A stretch of DNA of 64,000 nt from a virus: the IMG/VR virus record IMGVR_UViG_3300005529_000005, positions 1-64,000 of that record. The stretch is one strand, 5' to 3'. A program made the position numbers and the translations under genes. The notes beneath the pieces were generated by a model that was not told the origin of the DNA, did not search any database, and saw nothing but the letters and a program-made list of their open reading frames with translations. Positions 17,454 to 24,787 of the stretch are shown here, in pieces. How positions within the stretch are numbered: position 1 is the stretch's first letter; every line of letters starts with the position of its first letter.

Positions 17454-17870
17454 ATGAAGTCCGTCCTCGTCGCGGCCGCGCTCGCGGTCGCCCTCGTCAC
17501 ACCCGCCCTCGCCGTCGACTTCTCCGCGCCCGTCACGAAGGAGGACGGCGAGCCCTACATGGAGTGCCTGAAGCCGGACCCGGCGAACGCGAACAACTGC
17601 CTCGCGCCGACGGTACCGATGACGCTCGGCCACATGGTGGCGAACGCGCTGAACGTCCCGGCGCCCGGCCTGAAGAACGACGTCATCGTCGCTCGAGGCC
17701 TCCTCGCGATGAAGATCCGGGAGGCGAGGAGCGTGGACCTCACCGCGCAGGAGCGCGACCTGATCAAGGCGTGCCTGTTCGAGTCGGTCGAGCGCCTGAG
17801 CTACCGCCCGGTCGCGGTCGTCCAGGCGCTCCGCGCGATCGACCCCGCCTCGCTCGAATCGGCCAAGTGA
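17454..17870 (+). CDS. Small exported protein, unknown function
   Basis: 138 aa. ATG at 17454 follows AACAGGGAG. Signal peptide MKSVLVAAALAVALVTPALA; mature protein of about 118 aa with two Cys (YMECLKPD, NNCLAP) and a third (KACLF). Helical C-terminal half (ERDLIKACLFESVERLSYRP). Located directly before the endolysin, so a periplasmic role in lysis or in blocking superinfection is possible but not shown. Confidence 0.6.
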   Translation: MKSVLVAAALAVALVTPALAVDFSAPVTKEDGEPYMECLKPDPANANNCLAPTVPMTLGHMVANALNVPAPGLKNDVIVARGLLAMKIREARSVDLTAQERDLIKACLFESVERLSYRPVAVVQALRAIDPASLESAK

Positions 17871-17882
17871 GGAGGCGCGCCC

Positions 17883-18665
17883 ATGTCGTCCCTCCGCTCC
17901 CTCGTCGACGCGCACGGCGTCATCGCCGAGGGTCAGGGCTCGCCGGGTAACCCCGACGCGGCCGTCCTCGCCGCGCAGCTCGCGCTCTCCCAGGCCGGCT
18001 ACCGCGTCGAGCAGGACGGCGTCTTCGGCGCCGGGACGCTCTCCGCCGTCGAGCGGCTCCAGCGTCAGCACGCGCTGACGGTCGACGGGAAGATCGGGGA
18101 CGCGACCGCCGACCTCCTCGACCAGCCGCACGGTGCGCTCGTCGCGGTCGCTCTGCCGATCACGGTCGACGTCCCGGTCGGCGCGGCGACGGTCACCTTC
18201 CCGCACGACGACACGGCGTCGCTGCTGGCCTTCTACGGCAGGCCGTGGGCGGACTCCTCCCTCCTCGTCCCGGTCACGCTGCCGTTCCGGCTGACGTACG
18301 AGGGCAAGCCGTTCGGCGAGAAGGTGAGCTTCCACCGGAAGGCGGCGGACCGCCTGGCGGCGGCCTTCGCGGCGGTGTGGGACAAGTACGGCCACGACCT
18401 GGCCGCGCTCGACGCGACGGGCGTCACGCGCTTCTCGGGGACCTACAACTATCGTCCGATCCGCGGCTCCTCGCGGCTCTCCTGCCACGCCTTCGGCGCC
18501 GCCATCGACCTGGACGCGGAGGTTCTCCCTCTCGGCAAGCCGAACCCGGAGCACGGCGGGATGCCGCTCGACGTCGCCGCGTGCTTCAAGGCTCAGGGGT
18601 TCTTCTGGGGCAACGACTACCTCGGCCGGAAGGACCCGATGCACTTCCAGTCCGCGCACGAGTGA
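17883..18665 (+). CDS. Endolysin: peptidoglycan-binding domain plus M15 peptidase
   Basis: 260 aa. Residues about 25-80 are a PG_binding_1 domain (LALSQAGYRVEQDGVFGAGT, LTVDGKIGDATADLL). The C-terminal half is an M15-type (VanY/L-alanyl-D-glutamate peptidase-like) zinc peptidase: SCHAFGAAIDLD with His202 and Asp209, and MHF with His254 as the third ligand. It cuts peptide stems of peptidoglycan at lysis. No signal peptide, so it needs the holin. Confidence 0.85.
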   Translation: MSSLRSLVDAHGVIAEGQGSPGNPDAAVLAAQLALSQAGYRVEQDGVFGAGTLSAVERLQRQHALTVDGKIGDATADLLDQPHGALVAVALPITVDVPVGAATVTFPHDDTASLLAFYGRPWADSSLLVPVTLPFRLTYEGKPFGEKVSFHRKAADRLAAAFAAVWDKYGHDLAALDATGVTRFSGTYNYRPIRGSSRLSCHAFGAAIDLDAEVLPLGKPNPEHGGMPLDVAACFKAQGFFWGNDYLGRKDPMHFQSAHE

Positions 18666-18672
18666 CCTCGTC

Positions 18673-19566
18673 ATGATGCACCTTTTCCCCTCGCTCGCGC
18701 CCGACTACGCCGCCTGGATCGACCACGCCCAGGTCCGCCCCGAGGTCGAGGGCGAGCTGGACGAGGTCTGCAGGAAGGCGCTGATCCCGGGCCTCCCGAA
18801 GCTGAAGGCGGGCTGCGACGAGCTCGGCGTTCCCCTCGTGTGGGCGGCGGCGAGCTTCTACCGGGAGGCCGGCTACGACTTCCGCGACTCGCCCGCGCAG
18901 GGCGACCGGTGGGACGCGCGCTCGATCCACGTCCCGGCCGGCCTCGGGCCGTACCGGAGCTTCACCGACGCTCAGGTCGCCGCCTACAGGATCGACGGCA
19001 TCGAGAAGTACGCCGGTCAGTGGACCCTCGAGCTTGCGCTCTTCCTGTGGGAGCTTTTCAACGGCTTCGGCTACCGCGACCGCTGGCGCATCCGCTCCCC
19101 CTACGACGTCGCCGGGACGACGATCCAGCAGAAGGGGAAGTACATCGCGGACGGGCAGTTCTCCTACGGCGTGATGGACCAGCAGCTCGGGTGCCTCGCG
19201 ATGTACCTCGGGATGGTCGCGCTCGACGCCTCGCTGGCGCTCCCGCGTCAGGCCGGGGTCGCGACGGTCGCCGCGCCGGCGCCGCAGCCTTCGCCGTCGC
19301 CGATCCACGTCGTGCGCGATGTCGCGTGGACGCAGGCCGCGCTCGACAAGGTGATGACCGACGACGCGGCCTTCCTCGCGCTGGTCAAGCGGTCGGGGAT
19401 CGACGTGCTGCGGGTCGACGGCGACCTCGGCAAGAAGACGCGCACGGCGGTTCGCGCCTTCGAGCAGTATCGCGGGCTCGAGGTCGACGCGGGACTGCCC
19501 GGGTCTCAGGTCGTCGGCGAACTCGACAAGATCCTCGGCGACGGATGGACGCCGCCGAGCGCGTGA
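18673..19566 (+). CDS. Lysozyme-like muralytic enzyme with C-terminal PG-binding domain
   Basis: 297 aa. Residues about 40-185 resemble a phage glycosidase family with the plan YREAGYDF, HVPAG, LFLWELFNGFGYRD, SPYDVAGTTIQQKGKYIADG. Glu in FYREAG is the candidate catalytic acid. After a Pro/Ala linker (residues about 190-212), VDGDLGKKTRTAVRAFEQYR is a second peptidoglycan-binding fold. Having this and an M15 peptidase side by side gives two different wall cuts. Two ATG codons stand at 18673 and 18676. Confidence 0.65.
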   Translation: MMHLFPSLAPDYAAWIDHAQVRPEVEGELDEVCRKALIPGLPKLKAGCDELGVPLVWAAASFYREAGYDFRDSPAQGDRWDARSIHVPAGLGPYRSFTDAQVAAYRIDGIEKYAGQWTLELALFLWELFNGFGYRDRWRIRSPYDVAGTTIQQKGKYIADGQFSYGVMDQQLGCLAMYLGMVALDASLALPRQAGVATVAAPAPQPSPSPIHVVRDVAWTQAALDKVMTDDAAFLALVKRSGIDVLRVDGDLGKKTRTAVRAFEQYRGLEVDAGLPGSQVVGELDKILGDGWTPPSA

Positions 19567-19598
19567 GCCGGAAGGCTCGAAACAGGGGAGAGGGAAGC

Positions 19599-20162
19599 AT
19601 GAGGGCTCTTCGGAAGGTCGCCATCGTCGCGGGGCTCGCGCTCGTCGCGGCGGCCAGCGTCGCGATCGCGCAGACGGCGGGGACCGGCGCGGCCGCGCCC
19701 GGACCCGCGCCGGCGGCGGTGGTCGACACCGGCACCTACGCCGGCCAGGCGCTCACCTGGGTCGTCACGACGTTCGGCGGGACGGTCGGCGCCGCGCTGA
19801 CGGCGCTCCTCCTGCGCTACCTGAAGAACGCGGGCATCCAGGGCGCGGATCTCCTGCGCAGCCGCCTCCAGGAGATCATCGTCAACGGGCTGAACATGGC
19901 CGCCGCCGACGCCGCGAAGCGGCTGGAGGGGCGCGGGAAGGTCGAGATAAAGAACGAGGCGGTCGGCCAGGCGGTGCGCTACGCTCAGGTCCACGGCGCC
20001 GACATCCTGAAGCAGCTCGGCCAGGACCCGATGGCGCAGACGACCGTCGACGCGATCAAGGCGCGGATCGAGACGGTGATCGTCGACCCCGCCACGCCGA
20101 CGAACCCCTCGCTCGCCGCCGCGCCCGCGCCGAAGCCTGACCAGCAGGCGTCGAAGGGTTGA
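19599..20162 (+). CDS. LLH-family holin-like protein with signal-like N-terminus
   Basis: 187 aa. ATG at 19599. Hydrophobic signal/TM1 (VAIVAGLALVAAASVAIAQ), then a second hydrophobic stretch (LTWVVTTFGGTVGAALTALL), then a cytoplasm-like helical region with AVGQAVRYAQVHGADILKQL that matches the phage holin LLH pattern. Pro/Ala-rich C-terminal tail. Directly downstream of two lytic enzymes. It would permeabilise the inner membrane; the Ala-Gln site could also make it a cleaved exported protein. Confidence 0.55.
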   Translation: MRALRKVAIVAGLALVAAASVAIAQTAGTGAAAPGPAPAAVVDTGTYAGQALTWVVTTFGGTVGAALTALLLRYLKNAGIQGADLLRSRLQEIIVNGLNMAAADAAKRLEGRGKVEIKNEAVGQAVRYAQVHGADILKQLGQDPMAQTTVDAIKARIETVIVDPATPTNPSLAAAPAPKPDQQASKG

Positions 20163-20167
20163 CCACG

Positions 20168-20869
20168 ATGCCGCTGACGCACCGCGCCCTCGCGCTCCTG
20201 GTGGCGGCCCTCTACGGAGAGGCGGGCGCGCCGCCGGTGACGTGGCTCTACCGCGCCCCGGACGACGCGCCCGTCATGTTCGCCGTCGTCAGGATCGGTC
20301 GCTATCTGATCGTGGTGACGCGCGGCTCCCGGACCTTCATGGACTGGGTCCACGACGCGATCGCGCTGGCGCGCTCGCCGCTCGACCACCCGGAGTTCGG
20401 GCTCGTGCACGTCGGCTTCTACGACGGGATCACGGTCGCCTGGGAGATCCTGGCGCCGATGATCGGTCCGGACGACGTCGTGATCTTCCTGGGCCACTCC
20501 CTCGGCTCCCCGCACGCGGAGTTCCTGGCGGCGCACATGCTGACCCAGATGAAGCGCGTACCGTTCGTCGGGCGGTGGGCGCCGCCGAAGCCGGGCTTCC
20601 AGAAGTTCGCCGACATCCTCGCGCCGGCGCCCGGCTTCGCGTACGACAACTACGACGTGATCGGCTTCGACCCCGTCGTCGAGCTCGCCTGGACGACGCG
20701 GGACTTCCCCTACGTGCACACGAGCCCGCTGACCCAGGTGACCCGGGCGCCCTCCCAGAACATCCTCCTCGACCTCGGTCCGCAGTTCGCGTGGCACCAC
20801 TTCGAGAACTACCTCGCGGCCACGCCCGAGACCCCGGTCGTTTTTCTCGGGAGTGTTGCCGGCGGGTGA
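20168..20869 (+). CDS. Lipase/esterase, alpha/beta-hydrolase (class 3 type)
   Basis: 233 aa, ATG at 20168 with AAGGG 9 bases upstream preferred over a TTG at 20159. GHSLGSPHAEF contains the nucleophile elbow with Ser111; VVTRGSRTFMDWVHD and HVGFYDG are the strands before it as in class 3 lipases; catalytic acid/His candidates are Asp in NYDVIGFDP and His in WHHFENY. No signal peptide. In a lysis cassette it may attack the outer membrane or lipids, similar in idea to LysB, but this is inference. Confidence 0.65.
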   Translation: MPLTHRALALLVAALYGEAGAPPVTWLYRAPDDAPVMFAVVRIGRYLIVVTRGSRTFMDWVHDAIALARSPLDHPEFGLVHVGFYDGITVAWEILAPMIGPDDVVIFLGHSLGSPHAEFLAAHMLTQMKRVPFVGRWAPPKPGFQKFADILAPAPGFAYDNYDVIGFDPVVELAWTTRDFPYVHTSPLTQVTRAPSQNILLDLGPQFAWHHFENYLAATPETPVVFLGSVAGG

Positions 20870-20952
20870 CGGTCCAGCGCGCTCCCCGGTGATAGCCTCC
20901 GGTTGCCCCGGCCTTGGTCGGGGGGAATCAACCCAACACGAGGAGAACGCTT

Positions 20953-21678
20953 ATGATCAGGAAGACCCTCACGGTCGCGATCGCGGCCACCCTCTTCGCC
21001 GGCGCCGCCGGCGCCGCCGACCTTCCGCTGAAGTCCCCGGGCCTCGCGAACGTGCTCGCCCCGTACACGGGCTCCGGCCTCTACGTCGGCTTCAACGCCG
21101 GCGGTGGCGGCGGGAGCGCGAGCGCGGCGAACGCGAACGTCGTCTCGCTCCAGGGCTTGGTCGGCGTGACCATCGGCTACGCATGGTCGCTCCCCAGCGC
21201 CCAGTCCTTCGTCGCGGTCGAGGCCGACTTCGACCTGATGAACCTCAACACCGGCGCGAACGCCGGCGTGACGCTCAACGGCCCGGCCGACTTCGAGCAG
21301 CGCATCATCTTCGGCTTCCCGCTCCAGACGGCCGCGCAGTTCTTGCCCTTCCTCGGCAACCTTCTCAGCAACACCACGCTGCCGCCGTTCGCCGCGCTCC
21401 CGGCCGGGGTGACCGCCGGCAACTCGCACATGTACATCTTCGGCGGGATCGACGAGAAGGACGTTTCCGTCAACTTCGGGCTGGCGTCGAACAAGGCCTG
21501 GCTGATCGCGCCCACGTTCGGCTTCGGCAACCGCGTCCAGCTCTCGAACGGCTTCGCGATGGACTCCTCGATCGAGGCGCAGTTCGACTCGAAGGGTCAG
21601 TGCGTCGGCGCTACGGTCGGCCTGATGTGCGGCAACATCGGAACGAACTACGTCGCGAAGATCAAGTTCCTGTACTGA
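20953..21678 (+). CDS. Outer-membrane beta-barrel protein (rhizobial Omp25/31 type)
   Basis: 241 aa. ATG at 20953 with GAGGAG upstream. Signal peptide MIRKTLTVAIAATLFAGAAG with cleavage before ADLPLKSPG, the mature start typical of Rhizobiales outer-membrane barrels. Alternating hydrophobic strands (GLYVGFNAGGGGG, VGVTIGYAWSL, SFVAVEADFDL) and a terminal aromatic (KIKFLY) as BAM signal. It has its own 5' region and a strong terminator behind it: a moron. May mask or change the phage receptor. Confidence 0.8.
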   Translation: MIRKTLTVAIAATLFAGAAGAADLPLKSPGLANVLAPYTGSGLYVGFNAGGGGGSASAANANVVSLQGLVGVTIGYAWSLPSAQSFVAVEADFDLMNLNTGANAGVTLNGPADFEQRIIFGFPLQTAAQFLPFLGNLLSNTTLPPFAALPAGVTAGNSHMYIFGGIDEKDVSVNFGLASNKAWLIAPTFGFGNRVQLSNGFAMDSSIEAQFDSKGQCVGATVGLMCGNIGTNYVAKIKFLY

Positions 21679-21723
21679 TCAGCACTGACAGCGTCCCGCA
21701 GGACGTGTAATTTACCTCCCTGA

Positions 21724-21764
21724 GGCCGCCGGCGATTCGCGCGCCGGCGGCCCTTTCCTTTTCT
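21724..21764 (+). terminator. Strong factor-independent terminator
   Basis: 11-bp perfect stem (GGCCGCCGGCG 21724-21734, CGCCGGCGGCC 21742-21752) with 7-base loop, followed by CTTTCCTTTTCT. Ends the outer-membrane-protein transcript. Confidence 0.85.
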
Positions 21765-21778
21765 GGGGAGAGGGGAGG

Positions 21779-22021
21779 ATGGATTGGACGTGGCTCTGGG
21801 ATCAGGCGAAGCAGGCGAGCCCGTTCGTCGCGGTGTTCTGCCTCGGCGCGTGGGCCGTCGACCGAAGCGTCTTGTGGCGCCGTCACGTCCAGGACATCAA
21901 GACGATCGAGAGCATGGCCCGGAGCACGACCCGTGCTATGCTCGCCCAGGCGAAGAGCACGGCTCGGCTCAGCTCGAGCGTTCAGCGGCTCCTCGACAAT
22001 GTCCGCAATGGGCAGCGATGA
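21779..22021 (+). CDS. Small membrane protein
   Basis: 80 aa, preceded by GAGAGGGGAGG. One hydrophobic segment (PFVAVFCLGAWAV, about residues 15-30) followed by a positively charged helical tail rich in Arg, Ser and Gln. First gene of a four-gene coupled run of small membrane or helical proteins after the lysis genes; candidates for accessory holin, spanin or moron roles. No family recognised. Confidence 0.55.
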   Translation: MDWTWLWDQAKQASPFVAVFCLGAWAVDRSVLWRRHVQDIKTIESMARSTTRAMLAQAKSTARLSSSVQRLLDNVRNGQR

Positions 22022-22233
22022 AGCGCGTCATGCAGGGAATCGGCGACCTCCTCCGCCTCGCGTTCTCCCCGCCGGCGCACCCGATCGCCGCCGAGGTTGA
22101 GCAGGCCGCGCAGCAGGCTGAGAGGCAGAGCGCCAAGCTCGACGAGTTCGCTACGATGATCGAGGGCATGAGGTCCCAGGGATCGTCCGCGCGGCCGAAG
22201 AAGAAGCAGCAGTCCAAGACGAGGCGGGGATGA
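22018..22233 (+). CDS. Small helical protein, unknown
   Basis: 71 aa, ATGA overlap with the gene before and ATGATG overlap with the one after. Amphipathic N-terminus (VMQGIGDLLRLAF), coiled-coil-like middle (AEVEQAAQQAERQSAKLDEF), Lys/Arg-rich end. Function unknown; coupled to the neighbouring membrane proteins. Confidence 0.5.
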   Translation: MKRVMQGIGDLLRLAFSPPAHPIAAEVEQAAQQAERQSAKLDEFATMIEGMRSQGSSARPKKKQQSKTRRG

Positions 22234-22688
22234 TGCACGGGGAGTGGCCGCTGCCGGGGTCGGTGATCGAGGCCGGCAACGGGATGATCTTCATCCTGGA
22301 GGGCTGCATGCTGATCTCGGCGGCGCTCTACTTCGCCTCCCAGGTCAGGCTGGTAGCGCGCTCCGCCTACGACGTGAAGTCGACGCGCCTCCAGATCGCG
22401 GCGCGCGTCTACGCTAGGACCAAGGCCTCGTGGGCGGCGACGATCATCTTCTTCGGGCTCTTCCTCCGCACCGGCGACGTGTGGTGGGTTCGGCACCTGC
22501 AGAACCACGGAGGGGATCCTGGCTGGTTCGGCCCGCTCGCGCAGCCGATCATCATCGCGTCCAGCGTCCCGATCATCTGGGGCGCGATCTGCTGGATGCG
22601 CGCCGTCCTCCCGCTCCGGTTCTCACCGTGGGCGTGGGTCGCGGTCACGGCGGCGGCGATACTGTTCGGGGTGTGGATGGCGGTCTGA
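22230..22688 (+). CDS. Polytopic membrane protein, about four TM helices
   Basis: 152 aa. Hydrophobic segments at about residues 18-38 (MIFILEGCMLISAALYFASQ), 65-80 (SWAATIIFFGLFL), 105-125 (PIIIASSVPIIWGAICW) and 132-150 (WAWVAVTAAAILFGVWM). Size and topology would fit a holin or exclusion protein. Start ATG at 22230 overlaps the previous stop. Confidence 0.55.
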   Translation: MMHGEWPLPGSVIEAGNGMIFILEGCMLISAALYFASQVRLVARSAYDVKSTRLQIAARVYARTKASWAATIIFFGLFLRTGDVWWVRHLQNHGGDPGWFGPLAQPIIIASSVPIIWGAICWMRAVLPLRFSPWAWVAVTAAAILFGVWMAV

Positions 22689-22707
22689 GGAGCGCCGAGG
22701 GGGAGCC

Positions 22708-23139
22708 GTGGCGGGACGCAAGAACAGCGTTTCACTGAAGGAGCACTTCGACGCGCTGCGCCGGGCGGACCTCGCCCGCGCCAAGGCCGAGCGCCGGGCG
22801 GATCGGCGCGTGCGCAAGGCTGATCAGGTAGCCATCAAGCTCGACCGAAGATGGACGCGCGAGCGGCTGAAGACCCACAACAACCTGCTGACCAAGTGGC
22901 AGGACGCTACCGCTACCCTCGTCGGGACGCTCGCGCGCAAGGACGCGCTGGACGCTCTCCACGCGGAGTTCGAGGCCTACAAAGAGATCACCGCCAAGGC
23001 GCTCACGCTGGCCGAGGGGAACGCCACCGGAAAGAGGAGCGGCTTCGACGCGGTGAGGACCGGCATATCGTTCGCCGCCGGCCTCGTCGTGGCGCTGATC
23101 ACGGCGTACCTGTTCTTCAAGAGCGGGCACTCACCGTAG
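22708..23139 (+). CDS. Tail-anchored coiled-coil membrane protein
   Basis: 143 aa, GTG start with GAGGGGGAG upstream. Residues 1-115 are a charged coiled coil (ALRRADLARAKAERRADRRV); a single C-terminal membrane helix (ISFAAGLVVALITAYLFF) ends in a short KSGHSP tail. This layout is like phage structural or lysis membrane proteins that use a cytoplasmic coil to oligomerise. No family recognised. Confidence 0.55.
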   Translation: MAGRKNSVSLKEHFDALRRADLARAKAERRADRRVRKADQVAIKLDRRWTRERLKTHNNLLTKWQDATATLVGTLARKDALDALHAEFEAYKEITAKALTLAEGNATGKRSGFDAVRTGISFAAGLVVALITAYLFFKSGHSP

Positions 23140-23210
23140 GCCGGCCGGAACCTTTAGACCCTGGCGCCAGTTGAGGTCACGCCGCAACCCTGCGGGCGGA
23201 GACCTGCCCC

Positions 23211-23408
23211 GTGCTTGGCACCATCCTGATCGTGATCCTGGTCCTCTTCCTCCTCGGAGGCCTGGGCGGCGTCGGCGGTCCCATCGGCCCGATCGGGCCG
23301 ACGAACCGGTGGCAGTACGGCTACGGTTACGGCCACGGCGGCGTCAGCCTGATCGGCGTTCTCCTCGTCGTGCTGGTCGTGTTCCTGCTGCTCGGCCATA
23401 GGTTCTGA
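23211..23408 (+). CDS. DUF3309-like small membrane protein
   Basis: 65 aa. Plan matches the DUF3309 family of alpha- and betaproteobacteria: MLGTILIVILVLFLLGGLGG, a Gly/Tyr/Trp-rich turn (WQYGYGYGHGG), second helix LIGVLLVVLVVFLLLG. Usual members are about 52 aa; this copy has extra GPIGPIGPT residues in the turn. GTG start at 23211. Probably captured from the host; function of the family is unknown. Confidence 0.65.
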   Translation: MLGTILIVILVLFLLGGLGGVGGPIGPIGPTNRWQYGYGYGHGGVSLIGVLLVVLVVFLLLGHRF

Positions 23409-23409
23409 C

Positions 23410-23526
23410 GTGCCCGCCACCATCACCCCGTACCTGATCGGCGTGTGGTTCTGCGTCGGCTTCTTCACCGGCTGCGGGTGGGCGCTCGCCCTCTGGCTGG
23501 TCGGGCGGCTGCTCGCGAGGTTCTAG
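23410..23526 (+). CDS. 38-aa single-helix membrane peptide
   Basis: GTG at 23410, one base after the previous stop. Residues 8-34 are hydrophobic with two Cys (LIGVWFCVGFFTGCGWALAL) and the end is Arg-rich (VGRLLARF). Overlaps the convergent gene by 4 bases (CTAG). Short, so coding status is likely rather than certain; spacing and GC3 support it. Confidence 0.45.
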   Translation: MPATITPYLIGVWFCVGFFTGCGWALALWLVGRLLARF

Positions 23527-24209
23527 CCTCGCTCCCCCTCGGGAGGCTCGACCGGCTCAGCCGGCTCAGCCGGACGCGCGACCAGAGAGGCGAGCTCGGC
23601 CTCCATGTCGTCGCCCGCCGCTCCGTTCGCTCCATCCCGCCTGAGGAACGCCGGCGCTCGGCGCCCGTAGGCGTCCGCCCCAGGCTCGCGCCGCGGCGCC
23701 GCCGCGCGCTCTATCTGGACCTGACCGTTCCACACCGCGATCGCGTGGCGCGCGCGCGTGACCTCCTCGTGCAGCTTGGAGCGGTCGCGGTTGATCGCCT
23801 CGACGTACTCCGCGAGCCCGTCGGAGGCGGCGAGCAGCGCCGTGTTATTGTCCGCCATCCGCGTGAAGACGCTGACGCCCTCCTGGAGGAGCGCGCCGTG
23901 CTCGCGCAGCAGCTTATCGACCTCGCCCGGGAGCGCGGGGCGCGGCGGACGCGGACGGTCGGCGGCGGCTCGCTGCTCGAGCTGGTAGCGGTAGTGGTCG
24001 TCGGCGCTCGCCTCGATCTCGGCGGAGAGCGTGCGGCCGCCGAACCAGAGGGATCCTCCGCAGATCAGGAAGCCGACGATGGCGAGGAGGAAGAGCGGCG
24101 CGGCGCCGCCCGGCGCGAACCAGGCGACGAAGGTGAAGGCTCCGCCGACGGCGGCGCCGAGGATCGTGCCGACGACGGCGGCGGTGATCTTGAGTCCGTA
24201 CGAGGTCAT
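23523..24209 (-). CDS. Membrane protein with two N-terminal helices and cytoplasmic coil
   Basis: 228 aa. Two hydrophobic hairpin helices (ITAAVVGTILGAAVGGAFTF; FLLAIVGFLICGGSLWFGG), then a helical charged region (residues 75-165) and a Pro/Glu tail (AEPAEPVEPPEGERG). Lies at the end of the leftward operon but separated from it by 134 bases. Function unknown. Confidence 0.55.
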   Translation of the reverse strand: MTSYGLKITAAVVGTILGAAVGGAFTFVAWFAPGGAAPLFLLAIVGFLICGGSLWFGGRTLSAEIEASADDHYRYQLEQRAAADRPRPPRPALPGEVDKLLREHGALLQEGVSVFTRMADNNTALLAASDGLAEYVEAINRDRSKLHEEVTRARHAIAVWNGQVQIERAAAPRREPGADAYGRRAPAFLRRDGANGAAGDDMEAELASLVARPAEPAEPVEPPEGERG

Positions 24210-24343
24210 TGTCGGGTTCTCCCGTTCAGCGTTGATGACGACTCGAACGCAACAAGCTACTTGCGCGCCGGCCGGATGCGGCCGATAAATACCGCGTCGG
24301 CGACCCGTCCACCATCTTCAGGTCGCGGACGTTCTCCCACCCT

Positions 24344-24787
24344 TCAACTGCCGCGGCGGCGTCCCCCGCCGCGGCTCCGTTTCTTCGGCGCTGATCCGTA
24401 GAGCCTCTCGCCCTTCGGACCGATCGTCACCGTCATGCGCCCGGCGGCGACCTCACCCTCGGCGAAGTCGGTGAACATCTGCGTCAGCATTTCCGTCTGG
24501 TAGGCCTCGACGACGGCGGGGTTCCGTCTGAAGAGCCTCTTCAGCGCGTCAAGACAGTGGGCCTCCGGCGCGCTCACCGCGAAGAGCGCGGCCGCGGCCT
24601 CGATCGACCCGTCGCCGGCGCGCAGCACGAGAGCGTCTATCAGGAGGACGTTCTCCGTCCCCGGGGCGAACGGCTCACAGAGGGCGACGCATCTCTCGAC
24701 CAACTCGTCGGTAGACATCAGCCGCAGCCGCATGACGCAGGCCTTCAACTCGTCGCGGAGCGCGTCCAGGGATCGCTGGTCGCTCAC
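24344..24787 (-). CDS. Conserved helical protein, unknown
   Basis: 147 aa. GTG at 24785-24787 overlaps the stop of the upstream gene (GTGA). Helical repeats (LDALRDELKACVMRLRL, ECHCLDALKRLF-like section), very basic C-terminus (KKRSRGGGRRRGS) that could bind nucleic acid. Last gene of the coupled leftward operon. Confidence 0.5.
   Translation of the reverse strand: MSDQRSLDALRDELKACVMRLRLMSTDELVERCVALCEPFAPGTENVLLIDALVLRAGDGSIEAAAALFAVSAPEAHCLDALKRLFRRNPAVVEAYQTEMLTQMFTDFAEGEVAAGRMTVTIGPKGERLYGSAPKKRSRGGGRRRGS

Noticed and set aside
24265-24295. CGGCCGGATGCGGCCG hairpin followed by ATAAATA as terminator
   Set aside because: Stem is only five pairs and no T-run follows on either strand; too weak to annotate.
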